This document shows, piece after piece, positions 18,701 through 26,897 of a stretch of 64,000 nucleotides of DNA. The translations under genes and the position numbers were made by a program. The notes under the pieces are model-generated. The model saw only the letters and a program-made list of their open reading frames with translations. It did not search any database and was not told the origin of the DNA. The stretch spans positions 620,001 to 684,000 of the forward strand of contig NZ_FYEA01000001.1 of assembly GCF_900187605.1 (NCBI RefSeq). The letters run 5' to 3'. The stretch comes from Pseudomonas sp. Irchel 3H7 (GTDB taxonomy: Bacteria > Pseudomonadota > Gammaproteobacteria > Pseudomonadales > Pseudomonadaceae). Each line of letters begins with the position of its first letter. Position 1 is the first letter of the stretch.

Positions 18701-19060
18701 TGCAAAGGGTCCTGCGGGCAGGACCACTTGCAAGGGTTGCGCGGTTTCCTGAGAGAACACCGTGCGCAAGGTTTCATGTCGTTCGATCAGCGCCTGAACA
18801 CTGCGCTCCAGCGCGCTGACATCCAGCGGGCCCTGCAAACGCAGGGCCGTCGGAATGTTGTAGGCCGCACTGTGCGGCGCCCACTGCCAGAGAAACCACT
18901 GGCGCTGCTGAGCGTAGGACAGCAGCAACGGCTCCTCAGCCGTGCGCTTGAAAACCGGGGCAATGTCAAAGAGGTTGACGCCTTTCTGCTTGAGCAGAAC
19001 CGCCAGAGCCTTTCTTTGCTTAGCCGAAAGTTGTCCTACCGACTCGATTAACTCTTGCAC
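6740..19060 (-). CDS. pvdD: Pyoverdine side-chain NRPS, three modules (Thr-E, Ala-type, Orn-type-E), no thioesterase
   Basis: 4106 residues. Order with approximate key positions: C (HHIVSDGWS, 180), A (signature DFWNVGMVHK, a Thr code), T (LGGDSI, 1052), E (HHLVVDGVSW, 1237), C of the D-donor type (HHILMDGWS, 1705), A (DLWNNALTYK, close to a known Ala code), T (LGGDSI, 2552), C with a D-donor-type start (YPLSPMQEGML; HHILMDG, 2760), A (DGECCGGVTK; acidic position 239 suits a basic side chain such as ornithine or hydroxyornithine), T (LGGDSI, 3610), and a terminal E domain (HHLVVDTVSW, 3800; EGHGRE; NYLGQFD). The final K of each code is assumed. The protein ends 50-60 residues after the E domain with no GxSxG thioesterase, unlike the usual terminal pyoverdine NRPS PvdD. 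The symbol is positional (last gene before fpvA). It starts 13 bases after the preceding NRPS stop. The E domains predict D-allo-Thr and a D C-terminal residue. Confidence 0.93.
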   Translation of the reverse strand: MQELIESVGQLSAKQRKALAVLLKQKGVNLFDIAPVFKRTAEEPLLLSYAQQRQWFLWQWAPHSAAYNIPTALRLQGPLDVSALERSVQALIERHETLRTVFSQETAQPLQVVLPAGPFALETHQLSAELTNDADALIQAFVQTQSQKTFDLQHGPLLRAALLQVTPNDHVLVLTLHHIVSDGWSLQVMIEELVQLYAGFNLGHDAGLPALPIQYADYALWQRQWMEAGEQERQLAYWQEKLGGEQPVLELPMDRPRSIEQSFAGASHNLILDPALSNALKAFARQENVTLFVVLLASFQALLHRYSGQADIRVGVPNANRGRVEIERLIGFFVNTQVLKADIDGQMSFVDLLRQVKQTAQQAQAHQDLPFEQLVEALEPGRSLSHSPLFQVMFNHQAERRASVETRLNGLNIEPLEWQSQTAQFDLTLNTTEQAHGIEAVLKYATDLFDAVTIERLAQHWNALLQAIVAEPTQRIGQLPMLDAGQQQQLLAQWNPQSVEQPLEQCIHQAIEAQAERDPDAVAVTYDGQRLTYAELNRRANQWAHALIARGVGPDVRVGVAVERSLDMIVAILAVLKAGGAYVPLDPGYPDDRLSYMIEDSGIELLLTQGHLLAQLPVPSGLACLDLDQAPEHHIETNPLCLTTPDSLAYVIYTSGSTGKPKGALLPHGNVMRLFSATEHWFDFGPQDSWTLFHSYAFDFSVWEVFGALLYGGKLVVVPHDISRSPEDFYTLLCDENVTVLNQTPSAFKPLMQVASESTRSNSLRYVVFGGEALEVQSLRPWFERFGDRAPALINMYGITETTVHVTYRPLSMADLEQSHSSPIGEPIVDLSWYLLDSSLNLVPQGCIGELYIAGAGLARGYLNQAGMTATRFVPDPFNPQAGERLYRTGDLARLRGDGVIEYIGRIDHQVKIRGFRIELGEIEAQLLKHPEVREAVVLAVDGISGQQLATWIVAKEQLDGEGQGALRDSIKAHLRETLPDYMVPVSWAFLERLPLTANGKLDRKQLPHPEVAQVQEVYAAPRNPLEQRLAEIWQDVLKVERVGLNDNFFELGGDSIISIQVVSRARHAGIRFTPKDIFQHQTVQRLATVAQQSDAVQMQQGEVLGDALLTPIQHYFFNSDIPARHHWNQSILLTPATTLQAAPLEQALLHLQRHHDALRLRYCQTDDGWQQRHAPADQAHALLRTVTLDDSAALPALCQELQRSLDLLDGPLIRAALVDLPDASQRLLLVIHHLVVDGVSWRILLEDLQTTYQQLSSGQAVRLPAKTSAFKDWGKRLQEHARSAELESELDYWRGQLRDVSVELPLDNPQGQLSNRFERSVDTRLDAERTRQLLQQAPAVYRTQVNDLLLTALARVLCQWTNTDSALVQLEGHGREDLFDDVDLSRTVGWFTSMFPVRLTPDASLETSIKGIKEQLRAIPHKGIGYGLLRYLGSADSQAALNDLAHPKVTFNYLGQFDNNFDEGALWVPATEDKGAGQDENAPMANWLTIDGRVYQGQLSLTWTYSGDVFEESTINALARAYEVALSELIDHCLSHPSGGLTPSDVPLAGLSQAHLDSLPIAAQRIEDIYPLAPMQQGILFHSLYDADASAYVYQMLLDIDGLDVARFQQAWQRVVDRHEVLRAGFIWGRDGLDAPLQVINRQLTLEMPEVDVRGVADLPAVLEARAQADRERGFDLQNPPLLRLCLLRTADDRHRLIFTCHHILMDGWSNSRMFGEVLQDYAGQPVPGAQGRYRDFLVWLQGQDKAASQDFWRGQLAALEEPTRLASACHGRTVPGPGKQMHRLHFDQAFTQRLNGFSRQQQVTLNSLVQAAWLLVLQRYTGQATVAFGATVSGRPVDLPGIEQQLGLFINTLPVIASPQATLSVGDWVRSVQDKNLLLRDYEQTPLQDIQRLAQLSGEALFDTLLVFENYPVSEALEANPGGLRFGGLEHREQTNYGLTLIAGASDVLNLDFNYLTEHFAERSVLSLAGHLEEVLRQFIEAPQRLLGEIGLLPFAERQILAQWNANQAAYPAERLIPQSFELRVAAHPQALALSHAGVALSYAELNQRANQLAHHLLALGVGAEIRVGVAMPRSAELVIALMAVLKAGGTYVPLDPDYPADRVAYMLDDSQAKVLLTQQSLLAQLPQTDAQVVLVEAGGAAFAEQPADNLPARADSANLAYVIYTSGSTGKPKGVAIAHRNVQALIHWSAEVYSEDDLHGVLASTSVCFDLSVWEIFVTLARGGSIVMARNALELPDLPERDQVRLINTVPSAIAALQRTGQIPPGVRIINLAGEPLKQSLVDTLYRETAVAHVYDLYGPSEDTTYSTCTRRELGGQANIGRPLVNTTAYLLDEQLQQAPIGVAAELYLAGDGITRGYLFRPGLTAERFLPNPFSSSGERMYRTGDLTRFTEDGRIEYVGRIDHQVKVRGFRIELGEIEARLLAQDNVREGVVLAVDGHSGQQLVAYVVPSDSSLSLEQLDGLSEALQTALKAHLPDYMVPAQWLFLEQLPLTPNGKLDRKALPTPDVSQSQREYVAPSTPLEQQLAEVWQDILKIERVGVTDNYFALGGDSIISIQLVSRARQQGIGFTPKDLFQQQTVQKLAAVVSLEHSTGEAPADYPLAELDQAQLDALPVPADMIEDVYPLSPMQEGMLFHTLSDNGSSLYVQQVSLPIKGLDVERFRQAWEFVIARQAILRTSFHWQDGLAKPLQVVHRHAPLQMQVLDWRGQETSEERIAAFASDDRALGFNLADARLLRVTLLRLSDDQYQMIWTSHHILMDGWSSSRLFGEVLQYYAKGEIIGENGRYRDFIAWLQAQDQDAQELFWKARLAVVSEPTALSQAMHPRHSADVAGHDAIYSNWDTAQTARLLQFCRDLRITPNTLIQGAWLLLLQRYTGQQTVTFGATVSGRPESLANVGNMLGLFINTLPIIQTPQADQRLADWLGEVQAYNLDIRDYSQAPLADVQRWSSLGGQALFDSIVVFENFPIDDRLQEENDTDLTFGKSIGHGVTNVPMDLAVMLGDELSIEYLYLRSHFSAEAVVGIRQTMENTLAAMLAAPYERLGNLQRLSGEQWQAAQVWSAEPAHTHQAALLPELISRHARQQPQAIALQCAGMNLTYAELEQRANRLAHCLIEHGAGPEVVIGVALPRSLEMVVSFLAVLKSGAAYVPLDIEYPPERLAYMIEDSGMALLLTQSSLRATLPAPQGLLRLEIDHLDESRYADHAPDCRVQEQGLAYLVYTSGSTGRPKGVAVTQGPLSMHCQAIAELYEMDTSSCELHFMSFAFDGAHERWLSTLYSGGRLVIRDGCLWTPEQTYQALHDYGITIACFPPAYLKQLAEYAAASGIAPPPVRIYCFGGDAVPDQTFEQVKAALRPQYFTNGYGPTETVVTPMLWKVPVSQHCEAAYAPIGRAVGARSLYVLDEDMNPLPPGFAGELYIGGYGVARGYHGRPELTCERFVPNPFAAGERLYRSGDLVRLRADGVVDYVGRIDHQVKVRGFRIELGEVEASLRQLPSVTDALVIARDNASGKQLIGYVVTATGEDIGDELKAGLRTSLPEYMVPAQIVCLSAFPVTPNGKLDRKALPEPEFKTEQYLAPRNEQESLLADIWAQVLQVEQVGISDNFFELGGDSILSLQVISRVRNHPTLQMDLKLRDLMRYQTIAGIVEQEAAKEGTPKPQADVTHVAAEGLFNLLPIQEWFFAEGMAEAHHYNQSLLLSARQPLDLDALEQALGWIAQHHDSLRLRFSHEGGRWLQRYCDLSEQGEALLWRREADNSEQVEALANLAQRSLKLDDGPVWRVMHVALPDGQARLLVVIHHLVVDTVSWRILLDDLKVAYEACVQGLEPKLPIRTSSYRSFAEALQAQAPVIAEQELAYWREQLDQPGVDLPCDNLRGKNLVRQQAQARLKLSREHTEQLLKQAPAVYGTQINDLLLSALSRALCRWSQQPSALILLEGHGREDLFESIDLSRSLGWFTSMFPVRLRPDSDDIGQSIVNVQAQLAAVPQKGIGYGVLRHLAGAEVARQLAELPQARVTFNYLGQFDQSFDEQALLVPALEETGDNYSLKANLGNWLEIVGQVYDGQLALRCIYSSQRYRAGTMDALMDDFQRELEALVEHCMARVG

Positions 19061-19073
19061 GCGTTTTTCCCTC

Positions 19074-22000
19074 TCAAGAAATCAGTTTTTCCAGATCATC
19101 GAGGGATAGACGTTTGAGGGCCTCCAGGGATTTAGCCAATTCATCCTGAACGGGCGACATTTCGACGCGCAAGGCCTCGACTCGCGCACAGAACGCCTTG
19201 AGGGTGTCGGTTTCGAACAGCTCTTTGAGCGGCACCTTGTCGCCCAGACGCTCCTTGATCCGGGTCACTACCAGCGTCGCCAGCAACGAGTGCCCGCCGA
19301 GCTGGAAGAAGTTGTCCGCGAGGCCCACTTGCTCAACCTCCAGCACTTCCTGCCAGATCGTCGCCACTTCCCACTGCAAATCGCTTTGCGGCGGTTGGTA
19401 ATGCTGCTGCGCCGGGCCGTCGCCCAAGGCTATCAGTGCCTTGCGATCGAGCTTGCCGTTGGGGGTCAGCGGGATGGCGTCGATCAGGTGCACGTGGCCC
19501 GGCACCATGTGCGCTGGCAAGCGACTGGCCAGTGCACTGCGCAAGCGTTCCAGCCACACCGTTTGATCGACCACTGCCTGCGCCACCACGTAGGCGTGCA
19601 GGTGTTTACCGGCGGCACCGTCTTGCGCGAGCACCACAGCTTCGCGGATCTCGTCCTGCTCCAGCAGCCGCGCTTCGATTTCGCTGAGCTCGATACGGAA
19701 GCCGCGAATCTTCACCTGATGGTCGGCCCGGCCGATGTACTCGATGTTGTCATCGCTGCCCTGGCGTACCAGATCGCCGGTGCGATACAGGCGCTCGCCG
19801 TTGCTGGCGTACGGATTCGGCACAAAGCGCTCGGCGGTCAGTGCCGCGCGCATCAGATAACCCCGGGTGACACCGGCACCGCCCAGGTACAACTCGGCAG
19901 GCACGCCACTCGGCAGTACTTGCAACTGGCTGTCGAGCAGATAGGCCACGGTGTTCGGCAACGGTCGGCCGATGTTCGCCTGGCCCTGGGGTGTGCGCAG
20001 GGTGAAGGTCGAATAGGTGGTGTCCTCCGACGGCCCGTAGAGGTCGTAGACCTGCTGCACCGACGTGCTCGCGTACAGCGTGTCGACCAGGCTTTGCTTG
20101 AGCGGTTCGCCGGCCAGATTGATGGTCGCCACCGAATGCGGAATCTGCCCGGCCCGTTGCAGCGCGGCAATCGCCGACGGCACCGTGTTGATCAGCGTGA
20201 CCTGTTCGCGGGCCGGCAAATCGGCCAGCGCCAGCGCATTGTCCGCCAGCACCAGGCAACCACCGCAGGCCAGGGTGACAAAGATTTCCCAGACCGACAG
20301 GTCGAAGCAGATCGACGTCGAGGCCAGCACACCGCGCAGTTGGTCTTCGTGATAGACCCCGGCCGACCATTGAATCAACGCCGACAGGTTGCCATGGGTG
20401 ATGGCCACGCCTTTCGGTTTGCCGGTGGAGCCGGAGGTGTAGATGACGTACGCCAGATTCTGTGCAGTGACATTCACCAGCGGTGCCGTTGTCGGGAACG
20501 CGCTCAACGCGCCCTCTTCCACCAACAGCACCTGCGCGCTCAACGTCTCAGGCAACAGCGCCAGTGCGTCCGGCTCGGTGATCAGCACGGCGGCGCGGCT
20601 GTCGTCGAGCATGTGCAACAAGCGTTCCTGTGGATAGTCCGGATCCAGCGGCACATAGGCGCCACCCGCCTTGAGGATCGCCAACAGCGCCACGAGCATG
20701 TCCGGCGTGCGGCGCATGCACACCCCGACCCGCACCTCCGACCCGACGCCCAGTGTTTGTAGCTGGTGCGCCAGGCGATTGGCCCGGGTATCGAGGCTCT
20801 GATAATCGATCCGTTGCTCGGCGAACAGCACCGCATGTGCTTGTGGCTGACGCTGCACCTGCGCAGCGAGATGTCCCAGCACTGTGCGCGCGTCCGTTGC
20901 CGTAACGTCGGCCTTGCCCCAAGCGATGGCCTGTTGACGCTGTGGTTCGGCGAGCAATTGCAGCGCACCCAACGGCTGAGAGGCATCGGCGAGGAACTGC
21001 GTCAGCAGGCTCTGCAGTTGCGCGCTCAAACCGCTGATTGCGGCCGCATCGAAACTGGCCCGGTCGTAACTGATCCCCAGGCTCAGTTCACGCCCGGTCA
21101 CCGCCACCAGCGTCAACGGGTAGTTGGTCTGTTCCTGACGACGAATCGCCGAGAACGTCAGCCCCGTGGCCGGGCCCTGTTGCAGCGCTTCGGCCATCGG
21201 GTAGTTTTCGAACACCAGAATGCTGTCGAACAACGCACCGTTACCCGCACCGGCCCAACGCTGAATGTCGTAGAGCGGCGTGTGTTCGTGCTCGCGCAGG
21301 GCCAGATTGACGTCTTGCACCTGTTGCAGCCACTGGCTGACGACGATCTCGGCGGACGGCGCCGCGACCACCGGCAAGGTGTTGATGAACAGACCGATCT
21401 GCTGCTCGACGCCCGGCAAATCCGTCGGACGCCCGGCGACGGTGGCGCCGAATGCCACATGGTCCTGCCCGGTATAACGCTGCAACAGCACCAGCCACGC
21501 CGCTTGCACCAAGGTGTTGAGGGTGACTTTCTGCTCGCGGGCGAAGCGGTTCAAGTCCGCCGTCAAGGTTTCGCTGAATACATGCTCGTGATCGGCGTAA
21601 CCGCTGGCCGCGTGCTGCCCGCCCGACACGGCACTGGCCAGACGCGTCGGCTCATCAAGATCAGCGAGGGCCGTCGTCCAGAAATCACGACTGGCCTGCT
21701 GATCACGCTGACCCAGCCATTCGATGTAATCGCGATAACGCCCCTGCCCGACCGCCGGGGTCAGGCCGGCATAACGCTGCAGCACTTCGCCGAACAACTG
21801 CGACGTACTCCAGCCGTCCATGAGGATGTGGTGGCAGGTATAAATCAGGTGATGCGTGGCCTCGTCCGTGCGCACCAGCGTCACCCGCAACAGCGGCGCG
21901 CCGGTCAGGTCGAAACCACTGGCCAAGTCCTCGCTGGCCAGTTGCTCCAGCGCCGCACCGATGTCAGCACGACCGCGCCAGTCCTGCATGCGCCATGGCA

Positions 22001-25000
22001 TCTGAGCACTCTGACGAACCACTTGCACCGCTGCGGCGGCATCCTGTGGCCAGACGAATGCCGTGCGCAGGATCTCGTGGGCATCAACGGTTTGCTGCCA
22101 GGCCTGCCGGAAACGCTCGGCGTCGAGGCGTTGCACATCCACGCGCAACTGGTTGGTGTACGCCGGGCTGTCCGGATCGTTGACGCTGTGGAATAGAATG
22201 CCCTGCTGCATCGGCGACAACGGATAGAGGTCGACGATGTCGCGGGCCGGGATCGGCAGCGCCGACAGCTGTGCCTGGGTCAGCGTTGCCAGACTGAAGT
22301 CCGACGGCGTCACAGCCGCCTCGCCACTGTCGCAGCAATGCTCGATCAAACGCTCAAGCTCGCGACGATAGGCCTCGGCCAGCGCCTCAACCGTTTCTGT
22401 GCGATACATGCCGGTGCCGAAGGTCCAGGTCAATTCCAGCTCACCGCCATAGACCTGACCATCAACGCTCAGCCAGTTACCCAACGGTGCAGCCGCGTCC
22501 TGATTGGCGCCGGTGCTTTCACCACTCGGTACGAACAACGCGCCGGCGTCGGCGTTGAACGCACCGTCGAACTGGCCGAGGTAGTTGAAGGTCACGCGCG
22601 GCTGCGGCAATCCCTGCAACTCGGCGGACTGGCTCAGGTAACGCAACACACCAAATCCGATGCCTTTGCCCGGCACCGCACGCAATTGCTCCTTGATCGC
22701 GCAGAGGGACGCACCCGGCGTAGCCTCGGGTGTCAGGCGCACCGGGAACAAGCTGCTGAACCAGCCCACGGTGCGGCTCAGGTCGATGTCGTCGAACAGG
22801 TCCTCACGGCCATGACCTTCGAGCTGAATCAGTACCGAAGGCTGTTCGCTCCAGTCACACAACACCCGCGCCAGGGCCGCCAGCAGCAGGTCGTTGATCT
22901 GCGTGCGATACGCCGCTGGCGCCACTTTCAGCAGTTTGTGGGTCAGTGTCTGGCTCAGGCGCGAGCTGGCGCGGCCCGCCTGTTCGCGGGTCTGGGTGTC
23001 CTGGGGGAAATCGCGTGGCAGTTGCGCGTCGCTCGCCTCCAGGGTTTGCCGCCAGTAACCACTTTCAGCGGCCAGCGCTGCGCTCTGCCCGTAACGATGC
23101 AGATGTTCGGCCCAACTGTGCAGCGAGCTGCTTTTGCCCGGCAAGACCAGCGGCGTGCCCGCCGCCAGCGTAGTGTAAGCGTGCTGCAGATCTTCCAGCA
23201 GAATGCGCCACGACACGCCATCCACCACCAAGTGATGAATAACCAGCAACAGGCGTTGCTCAGCGTTCGGCAGATTCACCAGCACCGCCCGCACCAAACG
23301 CCCTTGTTGCAGATCGAGACTGCGTTGGGCGTCGTCGGCGAGTGCCGGCAAAGCGTCCACGCTGCCAAGTTCGCGCACCCACAACAGCTCCGGATCACGT
23401 TGGGTCTGCGGCATTGCCTGCCACACGTCGCCGGACGCCTGGAAATTCAGCGTCAATGCTTCGTGCTGTTCGATCAGCGCCGCCAGCGCTGTGCGCAGAG
23501 GCGCGGCGTCGAGCGGTGTGGTCGGCTGCAGCATCACCGACTGGTTCCAGTGCTGACGCTGGGCAATCGCGGTTGCGAAGAACCGTGCCTGAATCGGCAG
23601 CAATGGCAACGGTCCGCGAGCGGCCGGTACCGCAGCCGTGACGGGTTTGGCTTCGATCAGCTTGGCCACAGCGGCCAGTTGGCCGATGGTCTGTTTTTCG
23701 AACAGTTGCTTGGGGCTCAGCTTGATGCCCTGGCGTTTGGCGCGAGCGATGATTTGCAGGCTGAGGATCGAGTCGCCGCCCAGTTCGAAGAAGTTGTCGG
23801 TGCTGCCCACGCGCTCCAGTTTGAGCACGTCGGCCCAGATCGCCGCGAGTTTTTCTTCGATTTCACCCACTGGTGCGACGAAGTGTTGAGTGACCACGCC
23901 CGGCACCGGCAAGGCACGTTTGTCGAGCTTACCGTTGGCCGTCAGCGGTAATGTTTCCAGTAACACAATCTGTGTGGGAACCATGTAGTCCGGCAGGCAC
24001 GCCTGCAATTGCTCGCGCAGCGCCTGCGCCTGCAAGGTCAGCCCCGCCGTTGGTACACACCACGCAACCAGTTGCAGACGCGTCGGGTCGTCATCCAGTG
24101 CCAGCGCCAGCACCGCCGCTTCGCTGACGCCGTCCAGGCCCAGCAACACCCGCGCGACTTCCGCCGGCTCCACGCGATAACCGCGCACCTTGACTTGGTC
24201 GTCGGCGCGGCCGATGAATTCCACCGTTTGCTGACGATTGCGGCGTACTCGGTCGCCGCTGCGATACACCCGCGCACCCGGCGCGCCGAACGGATCCGGC
24301 AGGAAGCGCTCGGCGGTCAGCCCTGGCTGATTCAGGTAGCCCAGCGCGACGCTGTCACCACCGATATACAACTCGCCGGCCACCTGATCGGCAACGTTGT
24401 TCAGCACATCGTCGAGCACGTAAACGTGAGCGCCGGCCAGTGCGCTACCGACCGGTACGCTGCGCGCCAGGGTCAGATCACCGACTTCATGGGCCAGTAC
24501 GCCCACCGTGGTTTCGCTCGGCCCGTAGTGGTTGATGATGCGGCAGCCCGGTTTGAGCTCGCGCACGCGCTCGACCAGCGCTGGCGAGCACGCCTCACCG
24601 CCGACGATCAGCGCGTGTTCCGGCAGCACGTCGGCAGCCCGCGCGGCCTGCAGCAACGCGGCCAGATGGCCCGGGACGATTTTCAGCATGCCCACTTGAT
24701 GACTGGCCATGTACTCGGCAAACCGGTCCGGATCGAAGCCCAATTCTTCCGGCAAGACATGCAGCAGTCGCCCCGAACACAGCGCACCGAACAGCACGGT
24801 AAAACCAAGGTCGGCGGCGATGGTCGAGACCAGCGCCATGCTGGCGTCCGCTGTCGGCGCCAGTCGCTCAAGCACACCGCGCACATAACTGCCCAGCGCG
24901 CCATGGCTGACCAGTACGCCTTTCGGTTGCCCGGTGGAACCGGAGGTGTGAATCACATACGCCGGTGATTGCGCGCACAGCGTCACGGCGGGGCAAGTGT

Positions 25001-26897
25001 CCGGCATGGACTGCCACTGCTGCGCTGCAAAGGCGATGCCCTGACAACCATCGACCGCCAGCGCGGACACGCGTGCATCGCCGTCGGCGCACAACAGCAG
25101 CCGTGCTTTCGCAGCGCCGAGCATCTGCTGCAAACGTGCGTCCGGCGCTTTGACGTCCAGCGGCATGTACACCGCACCCGCCTTGAAGATCGCCAGCACC
25201 GAAGTCAGCCAGTCCAGCGAACGCTCCATCAGCACCGCCACCGGCTGGCCATCGCGCACGCCTTGGGCGCGCAAATGATGGGCCAGCCGATTGGCCGCCT
25301 GATCCAGCACCTGATAACTCAAAGCCTGATTCAGGTCGCGCGCGGCCAGCGCTTCAGGCTGGCGGGCGACCTCACGATCCCAGTGCTGCAACACCGACAA
25401 CGCCGGTTCGGCGGGTGCCGGGAGTGGCGCTGGCGAGATCTGCGCAACACTGTGCAACGGCGCTTGCGGCGCTTTCAGCAATTCGCTGAACAGACCGAGC
25501 AAGGCCGGCACAAAAGCTTCGACGGTTTCCGCCCGATAGAGGTCGCTGGCATAGGTCATCTGGCCGTGAATCAGCGTGCCGTCATCGGTAATGTCCAGCG
25601 CCAGATCGAAGTGAGTGCCATCCTTGTCCAGCGGATACTCGGCCACGCTCAGCCCGGGCAGGGCCATCGAACGCTGCTTCTGCATACCGACATTCTGGTT
25701 GAACTTGGCCTGGAACAGCGGGTTGTGGCCCAAGGTGCGTTCTGCCACCAACTCGTCCACCAGTTGCTCGAACGGCAACTCTTGATGCGCCTGCGCACCG
25801 AACGCGGCTTCACGCACTCGCGCCAGCAAATCCTCGAAACTGCCGCGTTCATCCACCTCGCATCGCAGCACCTGAGTGTTGACGAAAAAGCCGATCAGCC
25901 CTTCGACTTCAGCACGGCCACGGTTGGCATTCGGCACGCCGACGCGAATGTCACGCTGCCCGGCCTGCCGCGACAGGAACAACGAGAACCCGGCCAGCAC
26001 CAGCATGAACAGACTGATGCCCTGGCTACGGGCAAAGGCGTTGAGTTGCAGGGACAGCGGCGCACCAAAATCAAAACTCAGGGTCTGGCCCTCGAAGCTT
26101 TGCGTCAGTGGCCGGGCAAAGTCCGGCGCGACTTCCAGCAGCGGGTGTTCTTCACCCAGTTGCTGACGCCAGTAATCGAGTTGCCGTTCGCCCTCGCCGG
26201 CCTCCAGCCAGCGGCGTTGCCAGATCGCGTAGTCGGCGTATTGCAGCGCCAGCGCTGGCAATTGCGGTTCGCGTTCGAGGCTGAACGCCTGATAGCACTG
26301 GACGAATTCCTTGACCATCACGTCCATCGACCAGCCGTCAGAGACGATGTGGTGCATGCTCACCACCAGCACGAACTCTCCGTCGGCCAGCGCAAACAGA
26401 CTGGCGCGCAGCAGCGGCCCGTGGCGCAAATCGAATGGCCGTGCGGTGACGCTCTGCACCTGTTGCGCCAACGCCTGCTCGCGCTCTGACGGCGGCAGCC
26501 CGGTCAGGTCAATGCGTTCCACGGCCAGGGGTTGCTGATCAAGGATGACCTGGTGTGGCTGATCACCGTCAGTCTGGAACACCGTGCGCAGGACCTCATG
26601 GCGCGCCACCAGGTGATCGAAGGAGCGCTGCAGCGCCGCTTCGTCCAGGCGCCCGTTCAGGCGCAGGCCGGCGGCCATGTTGTAGGCGGCGCTTTGCGGT
26701 TCGAGTTGCCAGAGAAACAGCAGACGCTGCTGAGCGAACGACAACGGAATCGGCGCGACATCGTGACGACTGACCGGCAGCGGCAACAGGCTGAAGTCCT
26801 TGCCGTCCTCGCGCAGCTTGGCCAGAAACAGCCGACGCTGTTCCAGCGGCAAGCCGACGAACCTCTTCGCGATACGTTCCGCCATGGTGCCGCTCAT
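19074..26897 (-). CDS. pvdJ: Pyoverdine side-chain NRPS, two modules (Asp-E, Ala-type)
   Basis: 2607 residues. Layout with key positions: C of the LCL type (HHIVSDGWS, about 184), A with the unusual ADLGFTVLFG core (signature DLTKIGHVGK, the Asp code; final K assumed), T (FFELGGDSIL, about 1040), E (HHLVVDGVSW, 1222; EGHGRE), C of the D-donor type (YPLSPMQQGIL; HHILMDGWS, 1690), A (DLWNNALTYK, Ala-like), and T (FFQLGGHSLL, 2534) followed by a short tail that should dock to the next synthetase. The Asp-E module together with the SyrP-like dioxygenase gene predicts D-beta-hydroxyaspartate, one of the iron ligands. The start overlaps the previous NRPS stop by four bases (ATGA), indicating translational coupling. 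The symbol is positional only; P. aeruginosa PvdJ has different substrates. Confidence 0.93.
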   Translation of the reverse strand: MSGTMAERIAKRFVGLPLEQRRLFLAKLREDGKDFSLLPLPVSRHDVAPIPLSFAQQRLLFLWQLEPQSAAYNMAAGLRLNGRLDEAALQRSFDHLVARHEVLRTVFQTDGDQPHQVILDQQPLAVERIDLTGLPPSEREQALAQQVQSVTARPFDLRHGPLLRASLFALADGEFVLVVSMHHIVSDGWSMDVMVKEFVQCYQAFSLEREPQLPALALQYADYAIWQRRWLEAGEGERQLDYWRQQLGEEHPLLEVAPDFARPLTQSFEGQTLSFDFGAPLSLQLNAFARSQGISLFMLVLAGFSLFLSRQAGQRDIRVGVPNANRGRAEVEGLIGFFVNTQVLRCEVDERGSFEDLLARVREAAFGAQAHQELPFEQLVDELVAERTLGHNPLFQAKFNQNVGMQKQRSMALPGLSVAEYPLDKDGTHFDLALDITDDGTLIHGQMTYASDLYRAETVEAFVPALLGLFSELLKAPQAPLHSVAQISPAPLPAPAEPALSVLQHWDREVARQPEALAARDLNQALSYQVLDQAANRLAHHLRAQGVRDGQPVAVLMERSLDWLTSVLAIFKAGAVYMPLDVKAPDARLQQMLGAAKARLLLCADGDARVSALAVDGCQGIAFAAQQWQSMPDTCPAVTLCAQSPAYVIHTSGSTGQPKGVLVSHGALGSYVRGVLERLAPTADASMALVSTIAADLGFTVLFGALCSGRLLHVLPEELGFDPDRFAEYMASHQVGMLKIVPGHLAALLQAARAADVLPEHALIVGGEACSPALVERVRELKPGCRIINHYGPSETTVGVLAHEVGDLTLARSVPVGSALAGAHVYVLDDVLNNVADQVAGELYIGGDSVALGYLNQPGLTAERFLPDPFGAPGARVYRSGDRVRRNRQQTVEFIGRADDQVKVRGYRVEPAEVARVLLGLDGVSEAAVLALALDDDPTRLQLVAWCVPTAGLTLQAQALREQLQACLPDYMVPTQIVLLETLPLTANGKLDKRALPVPGVVTQHFVAPVGEIEEKLAAIWADVLKLERVGSTDNFFELGGDSILSLQIIARAKRQGIKLSPKQLFEKQTIGQLAAVAKLIEAKPVTAAVPAARGPLPLLPIQARFFATAIAQRQHWNQSVMLQPTTPLDAAPLRTALAALIEQHEALTLNFQASGDVWQAMPQTQRDPELLWVRELGSVDALPALADDAQRSLDLQQGRLVRAVLVNLPNAEQRLLLVIHHLVVDGVSWRILLEDLQHAYTTLAAGTPLVLPGKSSSLHSWAEHLHRYGQSAALAAESGYWRQTLEASDAQLPRDFPQDTQTREQAGRASSRLSQTLTHKLLKVAPAAYRTQINDLLLAALARVLCDWSEQPSVLIQLEGHGREDLFDDIDLSRTVGWFSSLFPVRLTPEATPGASLCAIKEQLRAVPGKGIGFGVLRYLSQSAELQGLPQPRVTFNYLGQFDGAFNADAGALFVPSGESTGANQDAAAPLGNWLSVDGQVYGGELELTWTFGTGMYRTETVEALAEAYRRELERLIEHCCDSGEAAVTPSDFSLATLTQAQLSALPIPARDIVDLYPLSPMQQGILFHSVNDPDSPAYTNQLRVDVQRLDAERFRQAWQQTVDAHEILRTAFVWPQDAAAAVQVVRQSAQMPWRMQDWRGRADIGAALEQLASEDLASGFDLTGAPLLRVTLVRTDEATHHLIYTCHHILMDGWSTSQLFGEVLQRYAGLTPAVGQGRYRDYIEWLGQRDQQASRDFWTTALADLDEPTRLASAVSGGQHAASGYADHEHVFSETLTADLNRFAREQKVTLNTLVQAAWLVLLQRYTGQDHVAFGATVAGRPTDLPGVEQQIGLFINTLPVVAAPSAEIVVSQWLQQVQDVNLALREHEHTPLYDIQRWAGAGNGALFDSILVFENYPMAEALQQGPATGLTFSAIRRQEQTNYPLTLVAVTGRELSLGISYDRASFDAAAISGLSAQLQSLLTQFLADASQPLGALQLLAEPQRQQAIAWGKADVTATDARTVLGHLAAQVQRQPQAHAVLFAEQRIDYQSLDTRANRLAHQLQTLGVGSEVRVGVCMRRTPDMLVALLAILKAGGAYVPLDPDYPQERLLHMLDDSRAAVLITEPDALALLPETLSAQVLLVEEGALSAFPTTAPLVNVTAQNLAYVIYTSGSTGKPKGVAITHGNLSALIQWSAGVYHEDQLRGVLASTSICFDLSVWEIFVTLACGGCLVLADNALALADLPAREQVTLINTVPSAIAALQRAGQIPHSVATINLAGEPLKQSLVDTLYASTSVQQVYDLYGPSEDTTYSTFTLRTPQGQANIGRPLPNTVAYLLDSQLQVLPSGVPAELYLGGAGVTRGYLMRAALTAERFVPNPYASNGERLYRTGDLVRQGSDDNIEYIGRADHQVKIRGFRIELSEIEARLLEQDEIREAVVLAQDGAAGKHLHAYVVAQAVVDQTVWLERLRSALASRLPAHMVPGHVHLIDAIPLTPNGKLDRKALIALGDGPAQQHYQPPQSDLQWEVATIWQEVLEVEQVGLADNFFQLGGHSLLATLVVTRIKERLGDKVPLKELFETDTLKAFCARVEALRVEMSPVQDELAKSLEALKRLSLDDLEKLIS